Of a DNA stretch of 64,000 bases, positions 22,220-36,158 are shown piece after piece. Origin of the DNA: Stromatinia cepivora (Eukaryota; Ascomycota; Leotiomycetes; Helotiales; Sclerotiniaceae). The stretch spans positions 744,001-808,000 of the forward strand of contig RCTD01000028.1 in NCBI GenBank assembly GCA_014898415.1. Reading direction: 5' to 3'. The translations under genes and the position numbers were made by a program. The notes under the pieces were generated by a model, which did not search any database, was not told where the DNA came from, and was given only the letters and a program-made list of their open reading frames with translations. Each line of letters opens with the position of its first letter. The first letter of the stretch is position 1.

Positions 22220-24854
22220 CTAAAGCATGCCCAAATATCGAACCCCAATCTCCGTCCCCTCACTCGCACCACTAACAGCCACCTTAACCACCTCCCCCGG
22301 CACAATATCCACCAAATTATCCTCAAACCTCACATTTTCATCTTCGCACTCGAGAGCTACGCCCTTGATCGGTACTTCACTGCTGATTTCTACAATCTTT
22401 CTATCTTTCGATAGGGTCGCTTGGAGGTTTTGGGGTTTTTGTAAGTGTACGTATTTTAAGGGTTCGGGCCAGTTGATGTAGCGGGCGATTTGGACACCGG
22501 CTTGGATGAGGTAGGCTGCGATGACGGTGCGGGATTCTTGGTCTGCGTTTGGTTTTTGCACGGGGATATCCATGGCGATGATTTCGGTGGAGCGGTTTTC
22601 AGGTAGCAGGAGTGCGGATGCTATGGTTTTGGAGAATGTTTCTTGGCCTGTTGTTACGTCGAAAGCTTTGACTACTACGTCGGCGGTGATATCTTCGAGG
22701 CCTAGATTGGAGCCCCAGATCTCGATTTGTGTTGTTTTGGTGAGGTGTGCGCGGGTGTATTTGTCTTTTGGGATGATGTGTTCTTTGCGCGTGATGCCGA
22801 GGGATATGAGGGCCATTTCGCGCTTGACGGTGTAGTAGGCGTGTTTTGGACGGAGATAGTAGTCGACGATTGCCCAGGATGTTACGGGCCAGCAATCGTT
22901 GATTTGCCAGACTAGGGCACCTCCACAGTATTCTTTTCCTGGACCTTTCCATTGGCGTTTCCATAGCCGATAGGCACTGGCTAAGCACTCGGCTTGCATG
23001 AGTTGTGTGGAATAGATGAATTGTTCGAGAGGATCGGGAGCATAGCGAAAGTTTTCAACTAGATAGAGGGCTATACGACGTTCATGTCCGTCCGCTTTAT
23101 TGTGGAAATCGACGGTAGAGGATTGCGCGAAACGATCAGGGTCATCTTTGCCTAGGGGGAGAAATGCCTCTATGGTTTTAATATTAGGAAATGCTTCCAT
23201 GCCAAATTCTGAGACGAATCGTCCAACGAGCTTGTCGAAGTTTTGATACTTTTCTTGAGAACCGTGCCAAACATTCCATTGATGCAAATCACCGACGGTA
23301 GGATCTGTAGTTTTCTTTCCACCCCAAGGACTTCCGTAGTGATAGTATGTATCAGGAATTAGTTCAGTACAAGCATCTACTAGAATTTTCTCATATATGT
23401 ATCTTGCTGGAAAGTTGGTCTTTAACCAGCTCTCGGTGTCTTTATTTTCGAAATCGTATGTGAGACCTTCCGATTCTTGATATTGGTAATCCTCATTGTT
23501 ACCAGCCCAGATAACGATGGAAGGATGGTGTCGGAGAAGTTTGACATTCTCCTCGGCTTCTCTCTTCACAGAAGTGAGGAAGTCTGGGAAAGCGGGATAA
23601 TTTCCGCACCCGAACATGAAATCCTGCCATACCAGAATACCTAATTTATCACAGGCGTCATAGAAGGCTTGCTCTTCAAATATTCCACCACCCCAGACTC
23701 TGATCATGAACTGATTTCCGTCTGCTACCAGCTTAACCCAGTCATAATACTTCTCTTTGCTAATCCGGGGAATAAAGTTATCAGCAGGAATCCAGTCGCT
23801 ACCACCACAAAAGATAGGAATGTTGTTGATCCTGAAGAAAAACGATGTTCCTGGCTGGCCTGTCAAAGAATCTTGCACTAGCTCTGCTCGGCGCAAGCCA
23901 AATCTTTTAGTCTGCGTCGATATACTTGTGTCGTTATGAATTAAAGTTGCTGTAAGATCATACAATGGCTGTTTGCCATATCTGATCGGAAACCAGAGTG
24001 CCGGATTCTCTATTTTAAAGGCATGGGCAGCATGACCTTCGGCAGCGTCAACCGTTTTAGTTGCAATGAGGTCGCCGTTCAGAGTGATATCGAACTTAAC
24101 TTGTGAGCTCTCGCCTTGAACATCCGCCTTCGCGACGAGCTCTGCAGTTTTCAGTGATTTGTCCACATTGCTTGTGAAGTAGACGTCTGAGATGCGGGAG
24201 TTGAAAAGTTCAAGATTTATTGGTCGCCAGGGCCCGCAGGTCATGAGTGTTGGGCCCCAATCCCATCCCTGAACGAAGTTAAATGTTAATGATCTATGTT
24301 ACAATTCCATATAGCAGATGCTTTTTACATACCCAGTGATATTGTGCTTTTCGAACAGCAAGCCTGGAAGTATCTCCATTCCAACAGCCCCAATGATGAT
24401 CCGGGTATTTCTCCACTATGGCACAACCTTTGAGATATGCGCTCTCAAATGTGATTTTCAGTTCATTCTCTCCCTCACTTTTCAGGTAAGAAGTAACGTC
24501 AATCCGTTCTGGTATGAACATATTGTCCGTTTTAAGGATCTCCATTCCATTTAACAGAACGGTGGCATATGTATCTAATCCATCAAATGCCAGGACTGCT
24601 TTGACGCTAGCTTTATCTTCTGATAATATGGCGGGCGATGAAAACGTTGTTCTGTATATCCAGACAGTTTCACCAATCCATTGTACGTCGTTCTCATTTT
24701 TACCTATGAAAGGGTCTTGTATGATACCATTGGCAATGAGGTCCAAGTGGACATTCGTGGGAAATTGTGCGACAGGCAGGAATTTAGAATCTTCATTATC
24801 CGCTTGTTTGAAGGTCCAATTTTTATCAATTGGGATTATGGTATGCTGAGACAT
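22220..24854 (-). CDS. mndB: beta-mannosidase, glycoside hydrolase family 2 (intracellular type B)
   Basis: Two exons, 24333-24854 and 22220-24268, join in phase 0 across a 64-nt intron (GTATGT..TTCAG) to give 856 residues, normal for fungal MndB. It has the GH2 plan: N-terminal jelly roll with WIGETVWIYRTTF and FDGLDTYATVLLNG, then WGCWNGD and, across the splice, HWGWDWGPTLMTCGPWRPI. The TIM barrel has the acid/base Glu in WAGNNEDYQYQ near residue 430 and the nucleophile Glu in SEFGMEAFPN near 530. The enzyme removes terminal beta-mannose from mannan-derived oligosaccharides. There is no signal peptide at MSQHTIIPIDKNWTF, so it is probably cytosolic, hydrolysing imported oligosaccharides. 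Confidence 0.92.
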
Positions 24855-27015
24855 CTTGGGTGAAGTTAGCGCAGCTGTTGTTTGATGTGGATAGCTCGTT
24901 GAGAAGGGTGCTCCGTTCGCATTGACGGACGAGGTATATGAGTATTTTATAGAGAAATCAACGTGTGGAATGTGAGACGATATACCGACACCCTCAAATA
25001 AACAAGCTCCTTCTTATGTCTTGGCCTAAATAATCTCATGAGTTGATGACCAGTAGCAAGTCCTATTGGTGTCATGGATCCAATGTGTGAGGCCTCGGAG
25101 GCTCCAAAATGGGTTTACTACATTCGGGGTCTCCCTCCCGTGGTTTGACAACAAGGAAGGGATGTTAAAACTTGCATGTTAATACCGGGCAATATGATTG
25201 GCTATTTTATAGATTTTGGAATACTTTCATAAAACTGGAGAAGTCAATTTATTTGTGTGTATGATACAGTTAAAATAAGTTTGTCAGCGAATCTTCGGGA
25301 CACGTTCTCGGAAGGAGCAAAGCAATTCATTTTCCTAGTATAGTAAGTATATCAATATCCTCTTCAATTATGTGCACTTATTTAATCATACACATCGTAT
25401 TCTAGTCGAGGATTTTGTCATATTACAGGTTTGCGATAGGTTTTTAATTTTTAAGGAAGACTTGCCGTATAACCATCCTTTGGGGGCTTTTCAGGGGTGT
25501 TATTCCAAGCACCCAAGACGACGTTCCTGCAGAACAACGCCGAAAGTTTCGAGAGAGCCTTTAAAACGTCTAAAGCTGATTGGAGATAGTACCAATACCA
25601 AGAGCAAAATGACATGGCAGCCTCAAAATATTCCTTGCCGTAAAAGCGTTTGACAAGCCATCCATCTACTTACCCGCTTTACTTTTTAGATCCTGACGTG
25701 TGCAGGTGGTATAGCCCCACGGCCTTTGAAGTCTATGAATGCTTATGCACTTTCCAATACTTTTTACTACATCTCAATTCTATTTAAACGTGATTATATC
25801 GAACAGTTGATCTGTTTTGGGAAAGTACCTATGCAACCGGGGCTCATCGGCTACCCAGAAAAGGGTGCGGAGGCAGTCCCTCCGCATTTTGTACAGAGCG
25901 AAATAGGTAGTGATGATAATATATGCACGCTACAAACGTGGGCATTTGGGTTTTATCAAGGGAGCTCAGAATTGCCGATGTTGTATCCCCTTAAATTAGC
26001 TTAAAATCGTGGTTCTCATTCCCCCGCGCGTGACGGTACATATCTCTATCTATAACAACCTGCGTACTACATATGCGCGACATGCAACGAGGTCAATTCG
26101 ATATATTAAAGCCCGACGGATCTATCAGCCGTTGTCAAATCATCGATGGAACCATACATCTGACATCCAACCGTACAGACGCATTTTTTGCAGAATCTCT
26201 TCATTATTGCACAAGTTTCACTGCCCATGCACGACTGTCACGACATAGAGATTACTATTCTCCTCTGGCACATCCAAGGTAATTTATGAATTATCACCAA
26301 CAAGTGTAGCACAGTTCTGTCTTCTATAGTTTACTCTTTTGGCAGCGCTTAGCCTAAAGTCGTCGGGTCTATCTTAATTTACTTTCCGAAGCTTCGGATC
26401 TGATATGCCCACTAATAGTATTAAAGGTGTGGAGTACATGAAGTACTTCATTTATATGCATTGTCTCCTCAATCGTTCCACCTCTTAACTCTATCCGGCA
26501 TAATTCTTCCTAAGTAATTATACGAGGCCGCTTAGGTCACTTCAATGACACCATCAAATGTCTAAAGCTCGAAGAAGACGACAATTCCCAGGCAGCATAC
26601 CAGATGGAGGAAATTTTAGGACCTATCTTCAACAATTCACCTCTAAATGGCTGGATTGGACCACGTTCTTGTCGTCTTGCCGTTGTGGGGCAATATACCA
26701 AGCTTTGCTTCTGAGGTGGTATATTTGCCCTCTGGACCGAGTATGGTGCTCATTTGCCTTCTATATTATTATGTTAAAACGGATATGAACAATGGAAGAT
26801 TGGAAATTTGTATGTAAGACCACACCATGCTGTCAAGTTACTGCAACGCACCTCACGGTCGGAAAGAGATGGCTTCATACCAATTTTCCATGAACCGCTT
26901 CTGTCAAAATACTATCCCGTGGCCTAGAAACAGCCATATGTTTTTGGATGAATAACTCTTAAATATCGACTGGGAAAAAATGTCCAGCAGTGCCCAAAAG
27001 TCCGGACTCGCAAAC
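24855..27015. other. 2.2-kb region without a confident gene
   Basis: The left end is the beta-mannosidase promoter. At 25372-26800 several unlinked open frames of 70-93 codons lie on the plus strand. One (25726-26004) translates to plausible-looking protein such as FGKVPMQPGLIGYPEKGAEA, but neither they nor spliced combinations resembled a known family. It may be a decayed gene. The right end borders the transposon stack. Confidence 0.45.
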
Positions 27016-27236
27016 TAAGGGCTGTTTCGGCAACTATAACCTGTCGTTTTCCGTCGAATATTCCACTCCCTTTTTACACAGCGGAATCCGCTCTTTTAAG
27101 GATTCTTCAAAATATCGATAGATTCTAATCTGCTTTGTGTATCTTTCGATAGTGTGATTTGTTGTAAAATCTGTCAAAATCTGTGATTTTGAAGAGGAAA
27201 TGGAGTATGTGAATGGCGTATGAGCCATTAGATATA

Positions 27237-29088
27237 ATGTAGTTTATCAGTGCGTGCACCATATCAATACGCGCACCACTTTCACCTCAATTTACACTCT
27301 TCAACTTCAATATACGATTTATCAATAATATAATATATAATCGAATAATAAAGAAGGCCGAATACTCTTAACTATCAAAGCTATCAAAAAAGACAAAAAA
27401 CTTTCGATTCGGAAAGCTACTAAGTTATATAATATCATATATACAATACTTATTCGAAGAATGAATAGAACAATTCCCACTACCAAATTTCGATCATAAA
27501 ATCTGAAATTTACTAAAGTAGAAGAGCAAATGATTATTTCATATATTCTTGATATAGATTCAAAAGGTTTTCCCCCTAAACTTAAAGGGGTAGAAGATAT
27601 AGCGAATTATATTCTCGAATCGAGAAAGGGAAAAGTTGTTGGAAAACTCTGAGTGCATCGATTTGTAAAGTATTATAAAGAATTAAAAATGCATTTTAAT
27701 TATATTTATGATTTTCAAAAAGCTCTTTATAAAGATCCTAAATTCATTAAAAAGTGATTTCGATTGATTGCGAATATACAAGCGAAATACGGCATTTTGG
27801 ATAATGATTTCTATAATTTCGATGAAATAGGTTTTATGATAGAGATTATAAATGCAGTAATGATTGTTACTAATATTAAGAAACACGGTAGAAATAAATC
27901 AGTACAATTAGATAATCGAGAATAGGCTATAATAATAATATACAGAAATGGGGAGAGTGAAACTATTCCCTTATTTCTAATAGTTCAAGGACAAATTCAT
28001 CTTTCCAATTGGTATACCGAAATCAATCTTCCTGCGAAATGGGTTATTAAACCTATATCTAATGGATAAACAAACAATGAAACAGATTTAGAATAATTGA
28101 AACATTTCGATAAATACATTAAGAATCGAAGAAAGGGCAAATATCGAATGTTAATACTAGATAGATATGAAAACTATGAATCAGTAACTTTTCAAGTATA
28201 CTACAAAGAGAATGATATTATATATTTATATTTATCACTACATTCAAATCATTTAACTCAGTCACTTGATATTGGCTATTTTAGTAATCTGAAACATTCA
28301 TATAATAGTCAAATTGATAGATTTATCAAGGCATATATCAATCATATTTTGAAGGTTGAATTCTTTATAACTTTTAAAACTGTATACGAAAAATCAATCA
28401 CCTTTCAGAATATGAAATCAAGATTTCGAGGAATAGGTTTAATATTATTTAATCCTGAAGCTATACTTTCGAAATTAGATATTCGAATTCGCACATCTAC
28501 TCCCCCCTTTTTCAATCTAGATCAATGGATTTTTCAAACCCCTTACAACCCAATTGAAGTTCTTTTTCAATCAATATTAATTAAATCTCGAATAATTCAT
28601 TATCAATCAAGCTTCCTTATATTTATATTTGAGATTGTATTAATTCTAATTAAGGGTATAGAGTAATTAATTTATAAAAACATATTTTTGAGTACAAAGA
28701 TTTGTATACTTCGGAAGGCAAATGAAGTATTAAGTAAACATCAATACGCGAAAAAAACCTAATTATGTTAAGGAGGAATACTCATTAAACAAAAGGCTTT
28801 TGATATATTATCTTAATAAAAAATTGATATTCAGATTCAACACAACAAACATCAAAAAGGAGGGAATTCTAATAGGGAAGCATTTTTTAATCGATATTGT
28901 AGTAAATACGGAAAAACAGGTCATAATACAAGAACCTATCAAAATAATGTAATAGATCCTAAATTATTAGATTTTTAATAGTTTTAATTAATTGATTCAA
29001 TCATTATTGAATAATATAGATTTGAAAGTGTAAATTGAGATGAAAGTGGTGCGCGTATTGATATGGTGCACACACTGATAAACTACGT
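27237..29088 (+). mobile_element. pogo/Fot1-like DNA transposon, inactivated
   Basis: Terminal inverted repeats of 62 bp (27237-27298 and 29027-29088) differ at three positions, all C/T. Outer ends are A(T/C)GTAGTTTATCAGTG and TA flanks both sides (27235-27236, 29089-29090). Inside is one broken transposase frame, listed separately. The 1.85-kb size, TA target and CENP-B-like transposase identify the pogo/Fot1 branch of Tc1/mariner. It sits inside the Harbinger-like element, 26 nt before the LTR retrotransposon. Confidence 0.85.
27345..28980 (+). pseudogene. Fot1/pogo-type DDE transposase, RIP-like decay
   Basis: The plus-strand translation keeps family landmarks through many stops: an N-terminal helix-turn-helix (SIRKATKLYNI); the CENP-B-like DNA-binding part (FPPKLKGVEDIANYILESR with VHRFVKYYKEL); the catalytic region with FDEIGFMI near 27820, LILDRYENY near 28150, and SLDIGYFSNLK near 28270; FRGIGLILFNPEAILSKLDI near 28430; and a C-terminal zinc-knuckle remnant YCSKYGKTGHNTRTYQ near 28893. 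Stops mostly fall where the family has Trp, and knuckle Cys positions read as Tyr, all G:C to A:T changes. The longest open piece is 28097-28666. It cannot make active transposase. Confidence 0.85.
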
Positions 29089-29114
29089 TAAGCGAAAGTG
29101 GGAATAGCTTTAAT

Positions 29115-29396
29115 TGTCACGAATCGTGAACCACAGGAGGCTAACCACATGATACCTCTTATCTCCCATATCAATTAATGAGCTGATCGTCCGTGTATAT
29201 ATATTACGAATCATACAATTTAGTATAGTAAAATGGTGATCCTAATAATGTATATGCACAGCCCCGCAGTTTACGAATGGGTATTTGTGTATATATATCT
29301 AATCGTTCTTTACGAGTCATAATTCTTCAATTGTAGATTTTAAAGAATATAATTGATTCTATTTATTCAGTTTTACTATAGTTCTTATATATTATA
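29115..29396 (+). repeat. 5' LTR
   Basis: 282 bp, begins TGTCACGAATCGTGAACCAC. The outer (5') end keeps C and G, whereas the inner (3') end reads CTTATATATTATA where the other copy has CTTGTGCGTCACA. Confidence 0.92.
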
Positions 29397-31199
29397 TTAT
29401 CTATAATTCATTTACAAATATCTAGCTATTTGATGATTTCCCAAATAATATTTCATTTTAATAATACCTTTTTAGATAAACTTTTACAAACGTTATATCC
29501 AAAAAAAGAAAATCTATTCCGATCTAATCGATGAAGATATAAACATCTTTAGAAGTGTACCATCACTTTTATAATACAACGAACTCTTTCTCCTATACAC
29601 TCCGAATCTTCGAAAATATATTCTAAGGAACCCTTTCCTTCTCCTTAATTATTTCAATAACCCTTTAAAGAAAATATAAATACAGAATTAGATAATGTTA
29701 TTATTGAAAGAAAGAAGATTAATAAAGAGAAGATTCTAATATATGAAATCAATATTCTCAACAATTCAATTACTCCTTCCAAACCATTATTACAATTATA
29801 AAATCTTTATATAATAATTATAAATTTGAAAGAAAAGAATCGATAATTGAAAGTTATAGTAACGACAAGCTTTACAATAGTGCAATCTTTTTTTGAATTT
29901 CAAATGATGTTTATATAGGTATCCAGATCAATAGTAGTATCTGGGACTCTCTTTATTCTTTTAATTGAAATCCAAGAATCTTTATTCAAACAAACCCGAA
30001 AATCCTGAAATCAAAGGAAGAAAACTTTGATCAGATAATCTAATCATTCAGAGCTCTTCAATGAATTTCCTTCTTTTTCAAAAAATAATAATCTATTTAA
30101 TAATCAGGGATCCTTTTATTCAAAAAACTGATTTAATTAGTCAAGATTATATTCCTGTGTTAATTACAATTCGCAATAAGATATATATATACTAAAACCT
30201 ATAAATCTTATTACTAAATTTAATAATAGTATTGAATCTAAAACTAGTTTATAGTAATTATTAGTTATAGAACAATTCGAACTATATATTATATTACTTA
30301 AAAATAAAATATAATGCTATATATATATAATCGATCAAACCGAATCGGAAACACAAGTATATTGTTATACTCTTTATATACAAATACCCCAATTCATGGT
30401 ATTCGAATTGATCGAACAATTTATAGCGATTTATCAGAACCCGGTCGAAATCGATGATGTTTATTTTCAATATGAGATATAGATTATACCTAATATAATT
30501 CGATATAGCAATTTCCTAAAATGATATAAAAAATTCAGATTATTTGTTATTTAAACAAAGATTATTGACGATAAGATTCTATTCAGGGATTTCGAATAAA
30601 AGATTTCCGTTTTTTTTTGTAAGTAATAACAATATCTATTAAAGATTATAAGATTACAAAAGAATTCATAAATATATTTATTAGAATAGATTAAAATGAA
30701 GTTTCATTACAAAAACAAAATTGATATTATGTTGGGTAAGAAACCTTTATAATTATTTGTAAACCAATAGTTATTATGAATCCTTTATAATTCTTTTGGA
30801 ATTTTAATAGCTTCAATTTTGGAATCTTCATATTTCTGAAACCGTTTCCATTCCGGAATACTTCTTTTGGATATACCGGCCTCATTACATCTAATAATTA
30901 TTCGAACTTCAAATACTCATCGCCCTTTCTTTTTTCTGGAATAGTATATATATCGATACTTTGTATTGATAATTTCAATAAGATTGAGATAGTATAAGAA
31001 GAAGCAAAAGAATTCGAAGAATATCGGAATACCGAAGAAGACTTCAGCCCAAAAGCTACAATTAAAGCTATATAGAATATCTGTTTAGAAAAAGAAAAGT
31101 ATTTAAAACCAAATGTTTAAATTCTATTTCCATTCTAAATATTATACAGAATATAAGATTTCTTGATCTAATCAAATTTATGAAAAAAGAAGTATTCAT

Positions 31200-34100
31200 T
31201 CTTCTTTACAATTTTTCGAAAAATGGTTACATTTATCGATTAAAAGTATTTATTGATTTTAAAGTAAATAGATTCGTTTTTATTAATACTATACTCCTTA
31301 TTTGTTTATTTCTTATATTTAAATCAAGAATTATACCGCTTAAAACTTTAATTGAAGTTAAAGAGTATAATAATATATAAGGCTATACCATTACCCATTT
31401 CATATTCTTTAATTTAATGATCGATGATTGTAAACAATCTTTTATCCCTTTTCTTATTATTGAATTAAAGAATTATAGTATTATTTTAGATAAACTTTGA
31501 TTATCAAAAACTCAAACGAAATTCGATTATTTTAATCGATATCTCAAATAATTTAAAAAGAAACCCTATACTATCTCCTATTCGAATAATCTCTTTGTTA
31601 CCCAATTATCCTTTTGCAAATAGAAGATCGATTGATTAATCCAATAAGATATTGATTAATAAAATGATCAATTCGAAGAATATTGGAATTATAAAGATTT
31701 ATAATTGAGCAGATTAATTATAATTAATAATATACAATAAAAATCTTCAAATATAAATATAATACAGATTCTTATTGAAAAGGAAGAAATCCCGATTTCT
31801 TTCAAATTCAATTCATTTCCTTTTCAATCAATCACATCATTATTATAGATCTATAAATACCTCCCCTATATATCGCCCGAAGTCCTCAATCTATATATAT
31901 TCAAACCTAATAAGTTCCAATTAGAATACAAAAAAAACAAACAAATTGAACTCTTTATTATTATTCTGAAAAAACTTGATAATATAATAGATCCCTAATA
32001 GAACAAACAATATACCAAAAAAAAATATTGATTACCCTAATCAAATTCAAGAATACAAAAGTTCGAAAGAAACTCGATCGAATATTAACCAAAATCGATT
32101 CAGAATCTGAAATATTATTTGAATATCGATAGTATCATTAAATCTTTTCCAAGTATAAATCAAATATTTTGCTTTTTAATCGATTTTATAATTATAAAAT
32201 CATATTGGAAAGCAAAAAAGAACAAATCTTATATTATAGCCTATTTTACAAGATATTCCTAAAATAATTGGAAATTGTTAAAGAATATATTATAAATAAT
32301 TTCAATAAAGGTTTCATTAAATCCAATTAAACTCTTTATACTATATTTATCCTATTCATTAAGAAACCCAATAATAGTTTGAAATTCTGTATAGATTTCA
32401 GATTATTGAATTCTTTGATATATAAAGATCGATATTCCCTTCTTTTGATTAATGAAATGTTTTTTTGGCTTTCTAATACTAAGATCTTTATCAAATTCGA
32501 TATTCGTTAAGTTTTCTATTATATAAAAATGGATTCTATTTCAAAAGAATATACTATTTTTCGAACCTGATATAGATTATACAAATACAAGGTCATATTA
32601 TTCGGATTAATAAATGGTTCTATAACCTATTAATATTATATAAATGATATTCTATTCAATTATCTAGATATCTTCTGTACAATATACTTCGATAATATTC
32701 TAATCTATTCCGAGAACAAAGAAGAGTATCAAATTCATATTAAACTAATTCTTAAACGATTAAAAACTACTAATCTACAAACAGATTTCAAGAAATACGA
32801 ATTTAATATTATATATATCAAATATTTAGATTTTATTATCTTTATTAAAGGAATAAAAATAAATCTTAAAAAGATTGAGATAATTAAGAATTGAATCTTT
32901 TCGATAACAATAAAAGGAATTCAATTATTCCTTGATTTTTGTAATTTTTATTAATAATTTATTAAAGATTATAATATAATAACGAAACCTTTCAATGAAT
33001 TTATTAAAGCAAACATTAAATTCATATTCAACAAAGTATATCAAAACGTATTCAATATCTTAAAGAAAAAGTTTATCTTTGCTTCGTTTCTACAATACTA
33101 TAATTACCGATTCTCCTATATATTCGAAACAAATATATCCAATAGAATAATCGTTAATATATTATTATAACAATATAACAAAGATTGATTTCCTATAACT
33201 TATTTCTTTAAAATTATAATTACTATTAAATTGAATTACAAAATTTATAACAAAGAAATACTATCAATCATTCGATTTCTTAATTATTGAAAAACAGAAC
33301 TCGCTGGTTCATTATATAAAATCAAGATTTATACCGATTATAAAACCCTCGAATATTTTATAATTATTAAGATTTTTAATATCCAATAAATTTGTTGAAT
33401 AGAAGTTCTAATTGATTATAATTTTATTATTATATATCACCCTGGAAAAGATAATCCTTTCATCAATACTTTAACCTGTTGGACCGACAAATTGGACCTT
33501 CAGAATTATATCAAAAAGAAAAATCATTTCCAATAGTTTATTAAAGATAATCAAATTGATACCGAAATTATAAGACAAGTCTTACAAAAACATCATCTAA
33601 ACGAAATAACGATTATTAATATCGATTTGAATAAAATCGTTTTTCGATTCAATTTAATTAACTATATCATCAAAGCAAATAAAACTACAAATAGTTTGCT
33701 AATATTTAGAATACAAATTATCCAAGATTACAAATATATATCACTCCAAAATAACCTTTTACTTTACAATGATCATCTGATAATACTCAACATCGACAAT
33801 CTTCGAATTTATCTGATTTGTAAAACCTATAATTCCGTTTCTATTATTTATTCTAATACAAATAAAACCTACCTTTTATTATCTCAATAATATTACTGGT
33901 CCAGAATGTATGATATTATAATCAGATATATATATAATTGTTACACCTGCAAATATAATTCTGTTTTATACAATCATACCCCCAATTTATTACATCCATT
34001 TCCGATTTCTAATCGAATATGGCAATATATTATTATAGATTATTACAATTTTAATAAAGATAAATACAGATATAACAATGTTTTAGTTATTATTAATCGA

Positions 34101-34720
34101 TTAATAAAACAAACTATTTCTATACCTTATTACAAATTAATCGATATTCGAATTCAAATACAATTATATCTTTACTATATATATCAATATTATAATCCCC
34201 CTAATATTATAATATCAGATTGTAGCCCTTAATTTATATTACAATTCTGAAAGGAATTCAGCCAAATCCTAGGAATCAATCTCAAACTATCTATTATTCA
34301 TTATCCCCAAATCGATAATCAAATTGAAATCTATAATCAATATTTTCAGCAATAATTAAAACCATTTGTTAGTTATTATTAAAATGATTGATCAGAATTC
34401 CTATCTATAATGGATTATACACAATTTATTCTTTCATACAATTCTTTAGAAAAGTTTATATTTTACGAAACTTTATATAGGTATACACCGAAATATATAT
34501 GGGAATAGAAGAAAGATATTAGTAAATTAATAGACAATATAAATATATGTGATACCTATATATACACAAAATGTAATAGATTAATTCTTATACAAACAAA
34601 AGAAGGTTTATTGTATATCCAAGCCAAAATATTGAAATCCATGAATATTTATTAATATAAAATCGATTTCGATATCAAAGATTATATATCATTCAATATA
34701 AAGAGTTATCCTACTCAAAA
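31200..34720 (+). pseudogene. gypsy pol remnant (protease, RT, RNase H, integrase)
   Basis: A chain of broken frames keeps family landmarks. Retropepsin-like block near 31240-31500 (VFIDFKVNRFVFINT, then ELKNYSIILDKL). Reverse transcriptase near 32330-32900 (KFCIDFRLLNSLIYKDRYSL, IFIKFDI, and the YFDNILIYSENKEEY block where the YxDD motif reads FDN). RNase H remnant near 33330 (KIYTDYKTLEYF). Integrase from ~33900: CxxC of the zinc domain (NCYTCKYN), the first catalytic Asp in IIIDYYNFNKDKYRYNNVLV, the second in NIIISDCSP, and HYPQIDNQIE near 34300. The longest open pieces are 33627-33890 and 33906-34232. Upstream 29500-31100 should hold gag but is unrecognisable. Nonfunctional. Confidence 0.82.
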
Positions 34721-35876
34721 ACTATTCAAGAAACTGGATTTCCCAATTCAAAGAAGATTCAAGATCATTAATTGATCTAAAAGCTCTTTCAAGCTCGAAT
34801 TCCTGATTACGATGAAAATTTATTCTATTTTCCCTTTAGATCGATTATACAAGGTATATGACAATCCTCTTCTTAATCAGATATTCGAACCATTTCCGTT
34901 TATTAATATAATTGATAATTTGGAATAAAAAATGGAAAAGGTTTTAGTAGTAAAGAAAACATGAAAAACCCTATTATATAAAGTTTCATAACTTAATAAC
35001 AATACCGATTTTATCTGATATCCTGCTTCCGATTTTAAAACATCATTATATTTTTTGCGCGATTTTCATCTGGTTAATTCAATACTACTTAATCCTTTTA
35101 ATCGATTAATTGATTGAATAAAGTTTTATAAAAGCAAAAAGGATAATTATAATCATATAAATAACGATTCATTTATAAAATTAAAGGAAAGAAAAGTATT
35201 CTTCAATTTAACAGATTAGATGTTATGATTTTATAATGGTATATATATATATGATCATAAAAGGACCAAAAACCCATACAAATTCAAGAGAACCCGATCG
35301 CACACATACATAGCCCAAGTTCCATACAACAGACAAACTGTTACTACCAAGATAATATGAAGACAATATATTTCAAAAAATTCATGTTTATAATCATTTT
35401 ATAAATTATGCAAAGGAAAGCTTGAATATAATAAAAACGAAATGTAATGTTACCCTTATCGATTTCGTTCAATTTGATTGATTTGATCAATTTGGTCGAT
35501 TAACTTGATCGATTTCGGAATTGATCATATTAATCACCCATCATCACTATATTATAATTCAACCTTTTTCCCTTTTCTATTGAAACTTTTTTCTTTTAGA
35601 GGTTCCCCAAATTAAGAAGAATATGAATCAATATTAATTTAATCAATTAATGAACGATTTAATCGATTTAATCAATTTATTCGTCATTTTGATCAATTTG
35701 GTCGATTAATTTGGTCAATTTGGTTAATTTCCAGTAAATTGACTAAATTAACCAAAATAACCAATTTAATTGATTTAGAGTTTATAAACCTTTACAAAAT
35801 CTGATTTCCGATGAAATAATAATGAAACAAAGAAGTGAAACACTCGAAGACGAGCTTTTCCAAAGGGGGGGGATAA

Positions 35877-36158
35877 TATTATAAATTGTAAATTATAGAA
35901 AACTAACCATATGATATCTCTTATCTTTTATATCAATTAATAAACTGATCATCTGTATATATACATTACGAATTATATGATTTAGTATAGTAAAATGGTG
36001 ATCTTAATAATGTATATGTACAGCCCCACAGCTCACGAATGGGTATTTGTGTATATATATCTAGTCACTCCTTACAAGCCATAATTCTTCAATTGTAGAT
36101 TCTAAAGAATATAATTGACCCTGTTTATTCAGCTTTACTACGGCTCTTGTGCGTCACA
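35877..36158 (+). repeat. 3' LTR
   Basis: 282 bp, begins TATTATAAATTGTAAATTAT, the C-to-T/G-to-A form of the other LTR's start, and ends CTTGTGCGTCACA. Directly preceded by the polypurine tract. Confidence 0.92.

Noticed and set aside
25372..26788. Possible transcription-factor or transporter remnant
   Set aside because: Individual frames look partly protein-like, but no motif could be matched and no exon chain could be built, so no gene was called.
28097..28666. 189-codon frame as an independent gene
   Set aside because: It is the longest intact piece of the decayed pogo/Fot1 transposase.
33627..34232. Two frames of 87 and 108 codons as host genes
   Set aside because: They are consecutive pieces of the gypsy integrase, matching its zinc and catalytic motifs.
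27345..34720. Use of TGA as Trp (alternative code or organellar insertion)
   Set aside because: TAG and TAA also replace Trp, Cys positions read Tyr, and LTR/TIR comparisons show C-to-T/G-to-A mutation; nuclear genes nearby use TGG normally.
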